The notes beneath the pieces were generated by a model. That model made no database searches. It was not told the DNA's origin and saw only the letters and a program-made list of their open reading frames with translations. From NCBI RefSeq assembly GCF_042664795.1, contig NZ_JBHTBN010000005.1:1-64000 (forward strand): a stretch of 64,000 bases of DNA, in the 5' to 3' direction. Source of the stretch: Jejudonia soesokkakensis. GTDB taxonomy: Bacteria > Bacteroidota > Bacteroidia > Flavobacteriales > Flavobacteriaceae. The translations under genes and the position numbers were made by a program. Numbering within the stretch: position 1 is the first letter of the stretch; the number at the start of each line of letters is the position of its first letter. Positions 1-8,772 of this stretch are shown here, one piece after another.

Positions 1-128
1 AATCGGCAGGATGGGACGGTACCTATAATGGAAATCCATTGCCATCGAGTGATTACTGGTTTAGGGTAGAATATATGGAAGACGAAACCCCTAAAGAATT
101 TAAAGGGCATTTTACCCTAAAAAGATAA
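1..128 (+). CDS. 3' end of a T9SS type B sorting-domain (gliding/adhesin-type) protein, partial
   Basis: An open frame running in from the left edge (codons from base 3) ends at a TAA at 126-128 and gives about 41 residues. The residues include WDGTYNGNPLPSSDYWF, then a short beta strand and a final FTLKR. This is the typical end of the type B T9SS C-terminal domain, in which a WDG-x-y-NG-x-LP-x-YW stretch precedes the last strand and a basic C-terminus. The protein is therefore probably a large surface or secreted protein exported by T9SS. Its function cannot be told because the body lies outside the window. It is followed 12 nt later by a PorP/SprF gene, the usual partner of such proteins. 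Confidence 0.85.
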   Translation, partial: SAGWDGTYNGNPLPSSDYWFRVEYMEDETPKEFKGHFTLKR

Positions 129-140
129 GAATTAAGCATT

Positions 141-1139
141 ATGAAGATTACTAAAATCTACTTATTACTTTTATTAGTAACACAATTTAGCTTTGCTCAG
201 GATGGGATACCATTCTATTCAGATTATTTGTCTGATAATCTTTATTTGTTGCATCCCTCTATGGCAGGTGCAGCTTCTCATAATCAAGTGAGGTTAACGG
301 CACGTCAGCAATGGTTTGACCAAAATGAAGCCCCTAATTTACAAACCTTGAGTTTTAATGCAAGACTCGGAGATAAATCTGGGGTAGGAGCCATATTATT
401 TAACGATCAAAACGGATATTTTTCTCAGTCTGGAGGATACCTTACGTATGCGCACCATTTAATGTTTTCAAGAAGCGATGCAGATCTTAATCAGTTATCA
501 TTTGGGCTTAGTGCTGGATTGATACAAACACGTTTGGATGAAACACAATTTGATCCGCGGGACTTTGACCCAATTATTGCGGGGATCATTCAGAGTAGTT
601 CTTATTTTAATGTTGATGCAGGTGTTTCATATAATTTCTTGAATTTTTCAGGACATTTTACGGTAAAGAACATAATATTCCAAAATAGAAATCTTTTTTC
701 TGAAGAGTTTGAAAACAACAATCAACGCCGCTACATACTTTCGGCTGCTTACGCCATAGGAAAAGTGGGCGCCGATTGGAGCTTTGAGCCTTCCGCTTTG
801 GTTCAGTTTCAGGAAAGAACAGGAGAACAAACAGTAGATGTGAATTTTAAAGCCTATCGTATGATGGACTTTGGAAAACTATGGGGAGGGTTATCCTATC
901 GTAGAAGTTTTGATGGAGCAGAATTCCTTGATGGAAATGAAATTAAAGGTCAAAAGCTACAGTATTTTACTCCTATTTTGGGGGTGAACTATAAAAATTT
1001 TATGTTCGCATACACATATACTTACCAATCTGGGCAGGTTAAATTTGAAAGTGGTGGTTTTCACCAGATCACTTTAGGATATGACTTTTTGGGAGGTAGA
1101 CCAGAGCCTTACGATTGTAATTGTCCTGCGATAAACTAA
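141..1139 (+). CDS. PorP/SprF family type IX secretion system membrane protein
   Basis: The 332-residue protein has a signal peptide (residues 1-19, ending FSFA) followed by an early motif with DYLSDNLYLLHPSMAGA. PorP/SprF proteins carry this kind of sequence, in which the mature N-terminus describes an 'output of strain' style barrel. The rest alternates aromatic and polar residues as in an outer-membrane beta-barrel, and the last residues are CNCPAIN, a Cys-rich tail seen in many homologues. It follows the T9SS type B C-terminal domain protein by 12 nt and is likely co-transcribed with it. In known flavobacterial cases (SprF with SprB) the barrel is needed to export or attach the large partner adhesin. 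The link to this particular partner is inferred from adjacency. Confidence 0.88.
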   Translation: MKITKIYLLLLLVTQFSFAQDGIPFYSDYLSDNLYLLHPSMAGAASHNQVRLTARQQWFDQNEAPNLQTLSFNARLGDKSGVGAILFNDQNGYFSQSGGYLTYAHHLMFSRSDADLNQLSFGLSAGLIQTRLDETQFDPRDFDPIIAGIIQSSSYFNVDAGVSYNFLNFSGHFTVKNIIFQNRNLFSEEFENNNQRRYILSAAYAIGKVGADWSFEPSALVQFQERTGEQTVDVNFKAYRMMDFGKLWGGLSYRRSFDGAEFLDGNEIKGQKLQYFTPILGVNYKNFMFAYTYTYQSGQVKFESGGFHQITLGYDFLGGRPEPYDCNCPAIN

Positions 1140-1140
1140 T

Positions 1141-1169
1141 AAAAAAGCCCCTTTATGAGGGGCTTTTTT
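1141..1169. terminator. Bidirectional rho-independent terminator between porP/sprF-like gene and VWA gene
   Basis: A perfect 12-bp stem (1141-1152 with 1158-1169) flanks a 5-nt loop. The GC core is AGGGGC and there are A/T runs on both outer sides, so it can stop transcription from both convergent genes, whose stop codons are only about 34 nt apart. Confidence 0.9.
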
Positions 1170-1171
1170 GC

Positions 1172-2320
1172 TTAATCCCAAATATAATTTTTACGTTTAG
1201 CTTGTTTTTTAAGGGCTTGAATCATGGCATTTTCTAAATTTTTAGACTCCGTATTTTTCTTGTTCTGAATAAAATTTCTTCGCTTCAGATTTTGTTGGGC
1301 TATTTCAGATTGGATGGTCTCACGTTCCTTTCGCATGTATTCTACATACGCTTTTATTTGACTTTCAGATTTCCCTCTTAACTCGGTGGGAAGTTCTTCA
1401 TCTTTTAGTTTTGAATAGCTAAAACCGGCTTCTTTTTCGGCATCTACAAGGTCCCAGGTACTATTTTTATAGAGGTGCGACCCTTTAGAAACCGTTCGGC
1501 TTACGGCATTAGCTTTGCTATACTCTGCTGCGTTCTCATCCTGTTCTTGCTGCATGGCTACTTTTTTTCGTCCTTGACTTCCGTAGGGAATATAAGTATT
1601 GTTAAGGCGAATATTTAATTGTAAAATTATATCATCGTAAGGAGATGCGATATGAACGGTTTCTTTATTATGGTCAATTGCTATATAATCTCCATAGGTG
1701 ATTTGTGCTCCGTCTTTCCATTTGGTTTCAACACCATGTTCATACTTTCCGCAGAAAATGGTATTGACCACAATATCTTTCTCTTTTGCCTGAAGCCCCG
1801 CATCTTTATAATTTATTTTTCCCTGAGTAAAAGGTTCATTTCCGGCAATAAAAATCATTTTTAAATCATCTGCATTATTTCCCCAGTCAAGTTGATCAAG
1901 CGAAGCCCTAATTACTGTTCCACAGAATTCGCTTCCGCCGTTTGTAGTCAGCGAAAAAAGTTCTTTTGAGACATCATCTAAATCTTCTGTAAAACCAAGA
2001 ATCTTTCTAAGATATCCCGTTCTTTCAGATAAATTATCATTACCGTATTCATACAAGGCAATTTGTAGATCTGGACGGGAGTTTTCGCATTTAGCATACG
2101 ATAGCTCATTGACTATTTCCCATAATTGTGATTTTGCTTGATCTATCAATCCATCCATGCTGTTGCTAGTATCCAATAATAATGCAACTTTAATTTGATA
2201 ATTTTCAACATTCGCAGAGGGGGTGTATTGTGCGAGGAAGACTTCTTTTTTTGCATCAGCTTTGCAAGCTCCAATAGTACATAAAAAGAGTACAATACTT
2301 AAAAATTTAACTGTTTTCAT
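1172..2320 (-). CDS. VWA-domain lipoprotein
   Basis: The 382-residue protein begins with a lipoprotein signal peptide whose lipobox ends at Cys19 (TIGAC), so it is probably anchored in the outer or inner membrane. A von Willebrand factor A domain follows at about residues 42-250. Its MIDAS motif D50-T-S52-N-S54 is intact, and a conserved FIAGNEPF segment lies mid-domain. The C-terminal third (about 290-382) is very rich in Lys, Glu and Gln and is probably helical. The stop of the upstream SIMPL gene is 4 nt before this start, so the two are likely co-transcribed. VWA domains usually bind protein partners through a metal ion; the partner here is unknown. Confidence 0.8.
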   Translation of the reverse strand: MKTVKFLSIVLFLCTIGACKADAKKEVFLAQYTPSANVENYQIKVALLLDTSNSMDGLIDQAKSQLWEIVNELSYAKCENSRPDLQIALYEYGNDNLSERTGYLRKILGFTEDLDDVSKELFSLTTNGGSEFCGTVIRASLDQLDWGNNADDLKMIFIAGNEPFTQGKINYKDAGLQAKEKDIVVNTIFCGKYEHGVETKWKDGAQITYGDYIAIDHNKETVHIASPYDDIILQLNIRLNNTYIPYGSQGRKKVAMQQEQDENAAEYSKANAVSRTVSKGSHLYKNSTWDLVDAEKEAGFSYSKLKDEELPTELRGKSESQIKAYVEYMRKERETIQSEIAQQNLKRRNFIQNKKNTESKNLENAMIQALKKQAKRKNYIWD

Positions 2321-2324
2321 AATT

Positions 2325-3353
2325 TTATTCTGTTTTTAATTCTTTTACATCAATAGTCCCATTTGGAGAAATGACGTAGTATTTATTTTTGACTTCAGTG
2401 TTGGTGATGGGTTCCTGTTTCTTTTCTTTGGGTCTAGGGGTAAATTGTAAAGCGATATGCATCCCTATTTGGATAACAGGTTCTAAAATGGAGGCGTTTA
2501 ATACTAAATCATACTCCTGATATGACAATGGCTGGTAATAAAAGGAAGTTTCTTTTTCGACAGTAGTAACACTTTTAGGTTTTTTTAAAGCTTCAAATGA
2601 AATACTATTATATGCCTGATAGCTTTGGTAAAAATCTTTTGGGAAGAAACAAAATTTGTTATCTGCTATACGAGCATCATACGTAGAGACATCAAATCCT
2701 AGTGCTTTGTAGTATGCTTTTTTCTCGGCAATTAAGGAGAGTAATTCTTTTTGAAGTTCTTTGTAAACAGCAGCAATGTCCTCAATAAAGTAATCTACTT
2801 TTACGAGATTATAAATTTCATTTTTAGCACAAGCAGTAAGAATATTTTCAAAAGTTCTGGTTTTGGTAAAGCGAATATGTAAGTTTTGCTGGAGCTTAAA
2901 TCCCTTTGGCACTTCGTTATATTTTGTACTGAAGATTTTTTTCTCCACTTCAATTTCATATACTGGAACAAATGATATGACATCAACTACCATGTCTTTT
3001 TCTGAAATACCTTTACTCACTAATTCGGCTCTCACATTTGCGATACGCTCTGCTGCCAAACTATTTGTTTCTTCGGCGGTAGCTCCAATCTGGGTTAAAT
3101 TGAATATAGCTGTAAATGAAGTGGCTTCTACATTTTTTAACGCCCGAACATCTATAGAAATCATATCGCTGGGGATTAATTTCTGTAACTGTTGCTGAAT
3201 ATTAGGATTGTTTATATAAGCATTTCCATAGGCAGCCGTTGCAATATTCTGACGTGATATTTGAATGTCTTCATTATAATTGCCTTTATGTTGCGCAGGC
3301 ATTGAAAGAAAAGATGTCAGTACTAAGAATAATAAGATCTGTTGTAGTTTCAT
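2325..3353 (-). CDS. SIMPL-domain (DUF541) periplasmic protein
   Basis: The frame opens at 3386, but the Met at 3353 gives a clean signal peptide (residues 1-20, ending SMPA), so that start was chosen, giving 342 residues. The mature part at about 45-260 fits the SIMPL/DUF541 fold: an opening strand with ATSFTAIFNLTQ, an Ala/Glu-rich helix, then GISEKDMVVDVISFVPVYE and a later GFKLQQNLHIRF strand. SIMPL proteins are secreted or periplasmic and of poorly defined function. The gene ends 4 nt before the VWA lipoprotein gene and the two probably form an operon. The assignment rests on the pattern of strand-helix segments rather than a catalytic motif. Confidence 0.7.
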   Translation of the reverse strand: MKLQQILLFLVLTSFLSMPAQHKGNYNEDIQISRQNIATAAYGNAYINNPNIQQQLQKLIPSDMISIDVRALKNVEATSFTAIFNLTQIGATAEETNSLAAERIANVRAELVSKGISEKDMVVDVISFVPVYEIEVEKKIFSTKYNEVPKGFKLQQNLHIRFTKTRTFENILTACAKNEIYNLVKVDYFIEDIAAVYKELQKELLSLIAEKKAYYKALGFDVSTYDARIADNKFCFFPKDFYQSYQAYNSISFEALKKPKSVTTVEKETSFYYQPLSYQEYDLVLNASILEPVIQIGMHIALQFTPRPKEKKQEPITNTEVKNKYYVISPNGTIDVKELKTE

Positions 3354-3550
3354 AAGTTGTATATTTTGGTGTAAACCTAGAATCATCTTTTTTACTATAA
3401 AACAAATGATGAGTGAAGCAGTAGTTTGAATGAGTGAAATTGAACAGCGAATGAGAGAACCTCTTAAAAGTCAATGATAAATACAAGATATTGCCATTTT
3501 GCCATTTTAGGATATGGTAATAAGTCCGTAAGTTTACGTTTTAATAGCAT

Positions 3551-5746
3551 ATGAAATTAATTAACATCTTAGTGTCTCTTGCTTTTCTCTTATGCGTTAG
3601 TCAGCTAAGCGCACAGAGTAAACGTATTCAACGGCCCGTAATATCGATTGAAGGAGAAGTGGTGGACTCAGATAAAAATACTCCCTTATCTAAAGTAAAC
3701 GTGGAGATTGTTGGAGGTGATTACACCACGACAAATACTTCTGGAAAATTTAGAATTCAAGCAAGGGTGGGAGATCTCATTGTAATTAAAAGTGATGAAT
3801 TTGAGACTGTATATCACGAGATAAAGAATAACGATTACATTAAAATTCGAGTTGAAAAGGATAAAGCTCTACAGCCAATTCCAAAGGCTACCTCAAGAGA
3901 AGAGGCTAAAAGTATGTTCAATACCTATATTGATTCAGCTGGAAGTATCCTAAAAAAAGATGCCCAAAAAAGTATCGATTATGTGACCAAAGCCTTTGAG
4001 GCGATCCCTGGTAAAAATGCTTCCGCAGTACAAAACAGTATTGCTTTTGAGATGCTGGGAGATATCAACTTGTATTGGGATCAAAATGATCTAGCGGTAG
4101 ATAATTTTAAAAGGAGTCTTGCTGCGAGGGGTACTATTGATGTTAAGATAAAACTGGCCAAAGCCTATCGAAAAAATAAGAACTATCAAGAAAGTATTAC
4201 AACATACAATCAATTGCTACAACAAAACCTTTCTAGCTATCAGCGAGTTCTTGTATATGAGGGGCTTGGTGATACCTACAAGGAAATCAATGATACGGTA
4301 AAGAGTATTTTTAACTATCAAAAAGGATTAGATCTTGCCACAATACATTCTATTACACCTAAGATCACAGACTTGAATTCTAAAATTGGAGCCGTGTATG
4401 CTCAAGGAGGTGCTTTAGCTGAAGCTGAGACCTATTTTGATAACTCTCTTAGTTTGTCACGAAATGAGAATAAAAAACGAGCTGTTGAAGAAAAAAATAA
4501 TGTAGCAGATTTTTATAATCAGAAACGTGATTTTGATAAAGAAATACAATTAAGAACTGAAGCCATTAAAGAAATACAATCGTTAAAAGATTCAGAAAAA
4601 ATTGACGATGTAAACAGTCCTTTGACTCCACAGCGACAAAATTATAAAATAGCCAATGCTTTTTTAGGACAGGAAAAGTATGAAGAAGCTATTCCATTTT
4701 TAGAAAAGAGTATCGCTGAAGCCGATGCAGAAGAAGATTTGGTGGTTGAAAAAGATGCGACCAGAAAACTTTCAGAAATATACAGAGATATTGGAAATTT
4801 TGACAAAGCAGCCGAAAGCTATGAACGATATGTTGAAGTTGTAGATGAATTATATATTAAAAAAGAACAGGAAATTTCGCAGGCAGCCCGCTTTAGTCGT
4901 GAGATCACTCAAAAGCAAAACAGAATTGCAAGCTTAGAAAACGAACGACAGATTAACGAAAGTAGATATGCACTCGCTTTTGAAAATCAGGAGCTTATTG
5001 AAAAAAATAATAAAGTGCAAAAATGGGTTATTGGCTCCTTAATTTTAATTGCTTTGTTGTTACTGGGAATGGCTTACTTTCAATTCAAAAATGTTAAGCA
5101 GCAAAAATATGCCAATAGTCTACTCGCCTTAAAGTCATTACGAACCCAAATGAATCCTCACTTTATTTTTAATGCTTTAAACTCTGTAAATAGCTTTATC
5201 GCCAATAGCGACGAGCGCTCTGCCAATAGGTACTTAAGCGAATTTTCGCAATTAATGAGATCGGTTTTGGAGAATAGTGAAGAAGATTTTATACCATTAA
5301 CAAAAGAAATAGAACTATTAGAACTGTATACGAAGCTAGAACATTTCAGATTTCAGGATAAATTTGAGTACCAAATTAATATTGATGAAGAAATCAAGCT
5401 GGATGAATTTGTAATTCCGCCTATGTTGCTTCAGCCGTATGTAGAAAATGCAGTATGGCACGGCTTACGTTATAAAGAAGAAAAAGGTACACTTCTCATA
5501 AATTTTGAATCGGTCTCTTCCGAAGCCATTAGAATTAGTATTATCGATAATGGAATTGGTCGAAAAAAATCTCAAGAATTGAAGACTGAAAACCAGAAAA
5601 AACAAAAATCTAAAGGGATGGGAAATACTCAAAAGCGTATTGCAATCCTAAATAAAATGTATAAAGATAAAGTGGACGTACTTGTAGAAAATGAATTTCA
5701 AAATGAAGAAGGAACCCGGGTAACGCTACTGTTAAAGAAGGATTAA
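3551..5746 (+). CDS. TPR sensor histidine kinase, LytS/YehU type
   Basis: The 731-residue protein has a signal peptide (ending QLSA, about residue 21) and a carboxypeptidase-regulatory-like beta domain at about 30-100 (VVDSDKNTPLSKVNVEIVG). A long TPR region covers about 135-450, followed by a coiled-coil segment and one membrane helix at about 492-512. The cytoplasmic kinase has the His_kinase motif around QMNPHFIFNALNS with His537, an N-box near Asn633 (VENAVWHG) and a G-box D666-N-G. The TPR part should lie in the periplasm. The partner response regulator starts 1 nt after the stop, so the pair forms one two-component system. The stimulus is unknown. Confidence 0.93.
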   Translation: MKLINILVSLAFLLCVSQLSAQSKRIQRPVISIEGEVVDSDKNTPLSKVNVEIVGGDYTTTNTSGKFRIQARVGDLIVIKSDEFETVYHEIKNNDYIKIRVEKDKALQPIPKATSREEAKSMFNTYIDSAGSILKKDAQKSIDYVTKAFEAIPGKNASAVQNSIAFEMLGDINLYWDQNDLAVDNFKRSLAARGTIDVKIKLAKAYRKNKNYQESITTYNQLLQQNLSSYQRVLVYEGLGDTYKEINDTVKSIFNYQKGLDLATIHSITPKITDLNSKIGAVYAQGGALAEAETYFDNSLSLSRNENKKRAVEEKNNVADFYNQKRDFDKEIQLRTEAIKEIQSLKDSEKIDDVNSPLTPQRQNYKIANAFLGQEKYEEAIPFLEKSIAEADAEEDLVVEKDATRKLSEIYRDIGNFDKAAESYERYVEVVDELYIKKEQEISQAARFSREITQKQNRIASLENERQINESRYALAFENQELIEKNNKVQKWVIGSLILIALLLLGMAYFQFKNVKQQKYANSLLALKSLRTQMNPHFIFNALNSVNSFIANSDERSANRYLSEFSQLMRSVLENSEEDFIPLTKEIELLELYTKLEHFRFQDKFEYQINIDEEIKLDEFVIPPMLLQPYVENAVWHGLRYKEEKGTLLINFESVSSEAIRISIIDNGIGRKKSQELKTENQKKQKSKGMGNTQKRIAILNKMYKDKVDVLVENEFQNEEGTRVTLLLKKD

Positions 5747-5747
5747 T

Positions 5748-6479
5748 ATGATGCTAAAAGCAATTATCGTTGAAGACGAGGAGACAAGTAGAGAAATTTT
5801 AAAAAACTATTTAATAAAATACTGCCCAAAGGTTCAACTTATGGGAGAGGCCGAAAATGTGGACCAGGGATTAGAACTCATTAGGAACAACGATTTGGAT
5901 CTGGTATTCCTTGATGTTGAAATGCCCTACGGAAATGCATTTGATCTACTTGATAAAGTTGGAGATAGGCAGTTTGAAACTGTTTTTGTAACAGCTTATA
6001 ATCATTATGCGATCGATGCATTAAATGCACACGCCGCTTATTATCTTTTAAAACCTATTAGCATCGATACATTAATTGAAGCAGTAGCGTATGTATATGA
6101 CATCAAAGAAAAGGAAAACAGTTTGCAGAATAGAGTTCTCCAGCCTAAACACAAAGTGGTTGCGAACAAAATCACTATTCCTGTGCAAAATGGATTTGAA
6201 GTATTGGATATCCCAGATATCTTATATTGCCAGGCAGACGATAACTACACCAATATATACCTTACCCATAAAAAGAAACTGGTAAGTAAAACGCTGAAGT
6301 ATTTTGAAGAGATGCTTGCTGAAAGTGGGTTTGCTCGAGTTCACAAATCGTATTTGATTAATGTAAATGCTATTACCGAATATAAAAAGGGAAAGGGTGG
6401 AAGTGTGGTTCTGTCTAACGGAAAGGAAATTATGGTAAGTCCTTCAAAAAAGAAAGATTTGCTGGCATTTTTTAGCTGA
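5748..6479 (+). CDS. LytTR-family response regulator
   Basis: The 243-residue protein has a receiver domain at 1-125, with acidic residues E9-D10-E11, phospho-acceptor Asp56 (VFLDVEMP), a Thr in VTAYN and Lys in LLKPIS. A LytTR DNA-binding domain follows at about 140-243 (ILYCQADDNYTNIYLT, then FARVHKSYLINV). It is encoded directly after the TPR histidine kinase and should be its cognate regulator. Two ATG codons stand side by side (5748 and 5751) and either may be used. Its stop abuts the stop of murI on the other strand with no terminator between them. Confidence 0.94.
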   Translation: MMLKAIIVEDEETSREILKNYLIKYCPKVQLMGEAENVDQGLELIRNNDLDLVFLDVEMPYGNAFDLLDKVGDRQFETVFVTAYNHYAIDALNAHAAYYLLKPISIDTLIEAVAYVYDIKEKENSLQNRVLQPKHKVVANKITIPVQNGFEVLDIPDILYCQADDNYTNIYLTHKKKLVSKTLKYFEEMLAESGFARVHKSYLINVNAITEYKKGKGGSVVLSNGKEIMVSPSKKKDLLAFFS

Positions 6480-7271
6480 TTAAAACACTTTTTTTTCAAT
6501 CGTAATATCTGAAGCATATTCTTTAAGCAAAAATTGTAAGGTGGTTGTTTCAGCATTTGTATAAAACTGAAGCAAAGGTTTTGTTGTTTTTTCTGAAAGT
6601 AAATGGTGTGCTGTTAGAATAGATTCCGTTTGTTTCGCTACTGCTAAACCAGAGTCGATGATGGTGACAGTAGGAGGAAGTAGATTTTTAATCTGCGGAA
6701 TTAAATAGGGGTAATGGCTGCAGCCTAAAACTAGATAATCGATTTTAGCCGCAATCATCGGTAACAGATGTTTTTTAAGTAAACCTATTGTTTTTGGATC
6801 ATCAAGCTTTCCAGCTTCAATTAGAGGCACCAATCCTTCCCCAATAATCTCAACAACCGATACATCTTTTGTGAATTCTTGAGAAGTTGCATGAAACAAA
6901 GCGCTGCTTAAGGTGCCTTTTGTGGCAAGTATTCCTATGCTTCCTGTTTTGGTTTGTAATGCTGCAGGTTTAATGGCAGGTTCAATTCCTATGATTGGAA
7001 TCTCATAGGTTGCTCTAAGCGTCCTAATCGCATTAGTTGTCGCCGTATTACAGGCAACTACAATTAGTTTGCAACCTAGTTTTATAAGTGCTTCGGTATT
7101 TTTTACACTAAGCTTAGTAATCTCTTCGGAAGATTTATCGCCATAGGGGGCGTTCTTACTATCGGCCAGAAAGATCGTATCTTCAAAAGGAAGTTGTTTG
7201 TGGATCTCTTTCCAGATAGAGGTTCCACCTACACCTGAATCAAAAATTCCTATAGGTTTGTTTTTGAGCAT
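6480..7271 (-). CDS. murI: Glutamate racemase
   Basis: The enzyme interconverts L- and D-glutamate for peptidoglycan synthesis in the cytoplasm. The 263-residue protein has the expected motifs: IGIFDSGVGG with Asp11, the first catalytic cysteine Cys74 in VACNTATTN, and the second, Cys184, in LGCSHYPY. The length matches the family. It lies downstream of the two ompH genes on the same strand, separated by a hairpin at 7283-7312 that should limit read-through. Its stop touches the stop of the convergent LytTR gene. Confidence 0.95.
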   Translation of the reverse strand: MLKNKPIGIFDSGVGGTSIWKEIHKQLPFEDTIFLADSKNAPYGDKSSEEITKLSVKNTEALIKLGCKLIVVACNTATTNAIRTLRATYEIPIIGIEPAIKPAALQTKTGSIGILATKGTLSSALFHATSQEFTKDVSVVEIIGEGLVPLIEAGKLDDPKTIGLLKKHLLPMIAAKIDYLVLGCSHYPYLIPQIKNLLPPTVTIIDSGLAVAKQTESILTAHHLLSEKTTKPLLQFYTNAETTTLQFLLKEYASDITIEKKVF

Positions 7272-7282
7272 ATGTAAAAATA

Positions 7283-7312
7283 AAAAATGCTCACCAACTG
7301 GTGAGCATTTTT
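7283..7312 (-). terminator. Terminator of the bamA-ompH run
   Basis: A 13-bp perfect stem (7283-7295 with 7300-7312), core TGCTCACC/GGTGAGCA, has a 4-nt loop and flanking A and T runs. It lies 24 nt after the stop of the 168-aa ompH gene and 11 nt before the murI start, so it probably ends the envelope operon before murI. Confidence 0.85.
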
Positions 7313-7336
7313 AACTAATCTTATACTTTTTAAAAG

Positions 7337-7843
7337 TTAGATTCCTAAATCTTTCTTTACGTCTCCCATTAGGTCTTTACCATCTGCAAGTAAGATACCA
7401 GATCCTTGTGAAGAGTCAACTACATATTGAAATCCTTGAGCACGAGCTACTTTTTGAATAGCAGCACGAGCTTTTTCCAATACTGGCTTTAAGATGTCCA
7501 CTTCTTTTTTCTGAAGATCCTGTAAAGCTTGTTGTCTGTAAGCTGCAATATTATTTTGCATTCCTTGCACTTCTTGAACGCGCTTTCCGTTCTCTTCATC
7601 AGATTTACTTTCTGCCTCTGCTTCGTACTGCTTAATTTTAGTATCAAGCTCTTTTGCCAAAGATTTGATCTCTGTGTCGTACGTTTTTCTAATTTTTTCT
7701 AGTTCGCTTTGTGCAGTTTTCATTTGCGGCATTGACTCAACAAGCGCTTGCGTGTCGATATGTGCTATTTTGGATTGTGCATTCACAGTCGTTGCTCCAA
7801 TAAATAGTACGATAGCTACTAAAAAAAGTTTTAAATTCTTCAT
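7337..7843 (-). CDS. OmpH/Skp family periplasmic chaperone
   Basis: The 168-residue protein was started at the ATG at 7843, because the extended frame to 7849 begins with TTG. It has a signal peptide (about 1-21, ending VNA) and an N-terminal strand IAHIDTQALVESMP typical of OmpH/Skp. A long charged helical hairpin follows at about 45-130, then a strand FQYVVDSSQGSGILLADG. Skp holds unfolded outer-membrane proteins in the periplasm and delivers them to BamA. It is the second of two ompH copies behind bamA and the last gene before a strong terminator. Confidence 0.93.
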   Translation of the reverse strand: MKNLKLFLVAIVLFIGATTVNAQSKIAHIDTQALVESMPQMKTAQSELEKIRKTYDTEIKSLAKELDTKIKQYEAEAESKSDEENGKRVQEVQGMQNNIAAYRQQALQDLQKKEVDILKPVLEKARAAIQKVARAQGFQYVVDSSQGSGILLADGKDLMGDVKKDLGI

Positions 7844-7891
7844 TTTCAATGTATTTAATTAAATGTTTATGGTTTATAAATATTTGGAAAA

Positions 7892-8734
7892 TTAATTTTC
7901 TCCGTTTCTGTTTTCTCTTGCTTCTCTTATCGAGTCAATTCTTCGTTGGCGTTCCTCTAAAAGGCGTTGTCTTCTAGCTTCAAACTCTGCCGCTTTTGCA
8001 GCTTTGATTGAGTCACGAACTCTTTTACGTTCTGCCATTAATGCTTCTCTCTCGTTCTTTTTTGCTTCAACCGCTGCTTCTCTTTCATCTTTTTTAGCTT
8101 CAATAGCCTGCTCTCTTTCGGTAACAGCTTGATCTTCTTCTAAAGATAAATTGTCACGTGCTTCAACTTCTCGCTTCTCTTGTCTTGTTTTTACCTCTTC
8201 ACGCTTTGCAGCTCTATTGATTTGCCTAAGAACTTGATCGCTTATATCGTTTCTTTCCGCAGCAAATAACATAACAATATCTGCAGACTTATCAAAGATG
8301 AAATCATATTTTTTGGCTTCTGCAATTTCCTGAACAATATTAAAAACCTGATCTTGAATTGGCTGAACTAACTGTCTTCTCTGGATAATCAAGTCTCCAT
8401 TAGGACCAAAACGATCTTGCTGGTATTTGAGCATTTCATCTTCTTTGATTTGAATCTCTTCTTCTCGCTCTTCAACAAGTTCTGCTGTAAGCAACACGCG
8501 TTCGTTACTAAGATTAAGTTTCATCTGGTCAATCTCTTTATTTTTTTTCTCAATATCAACCTTCCAGCGTTCTACTTTGCCTTCTAACTGTGTTGATGCT
8601 TCACTATATTCAGGAACACTTTCAAGAATATATTCCATGTCGATGTATCCAATACGAACTCCTCTTTGTGCTTGTATTGTTAACGTAAAGCAAAAAAGGA
8701 TAACAGCGAAAAAAGCTAATTTTTTTGTTTTCAT
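7892..8734 (-). CDS. OmpH/Skp family protein with charged C-terminal extension
   Basis: The 280-residue protein has a signal peptide ending near TIQA (about 22) and the OmpH opening VRIGYIDMEYILESVPEY. The coiled-coil arms span about 45-130, followed by FDFIFDKSADIVMLFA-like strands. From about residue 180 there is an extra segment of roughly 100 residues made almost entirely of Glu, Arg, Lys and Ala, predicted to be one long helix and absent from the shorter neighbour. It sits between bamA and the second ompH gene, with a gap of 38 nt on the bamA side. The role of the tail is unknown; a longer reach or binding to a partner is possible. Confidence 0.9.
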   Translation of the reverse strand: MKTKKLAFFAVILFCFTLTIQAQRGVRIGYIDMEYILESVPEYSEASTQLEGKVERWKVDIEKKNKEIDQMKLNLSNERVLLTAELVEEREEEIQIKEDEMLKYQQDRFGPNGDLIIQRRQLVQPIQDQVFNIVQEIAEAKKYDFIFDKSADIVMLFAAERNDISDQVLRQINRAAKREEVKTRQEKREVEARDNLSLEEDQAVTEREQAIEAKKDEREAAVEAKKNEREALMAERKRVRDSIKAAKAAEFEARRQRLLEERQRRIDSIREARENRNGEN

Positions 8735-8772
8735 AATTAATGGTTATGGTTTAAGAAAATATCGTGCCAAAG

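Noticed and set aside
2863..3198. 111-codon plus-strand frame opposite the SIMPL gene
   Set aside because: It is a shadow frame: no signal peptide or motif, and the minus-strand SIMPL pattern is clear.
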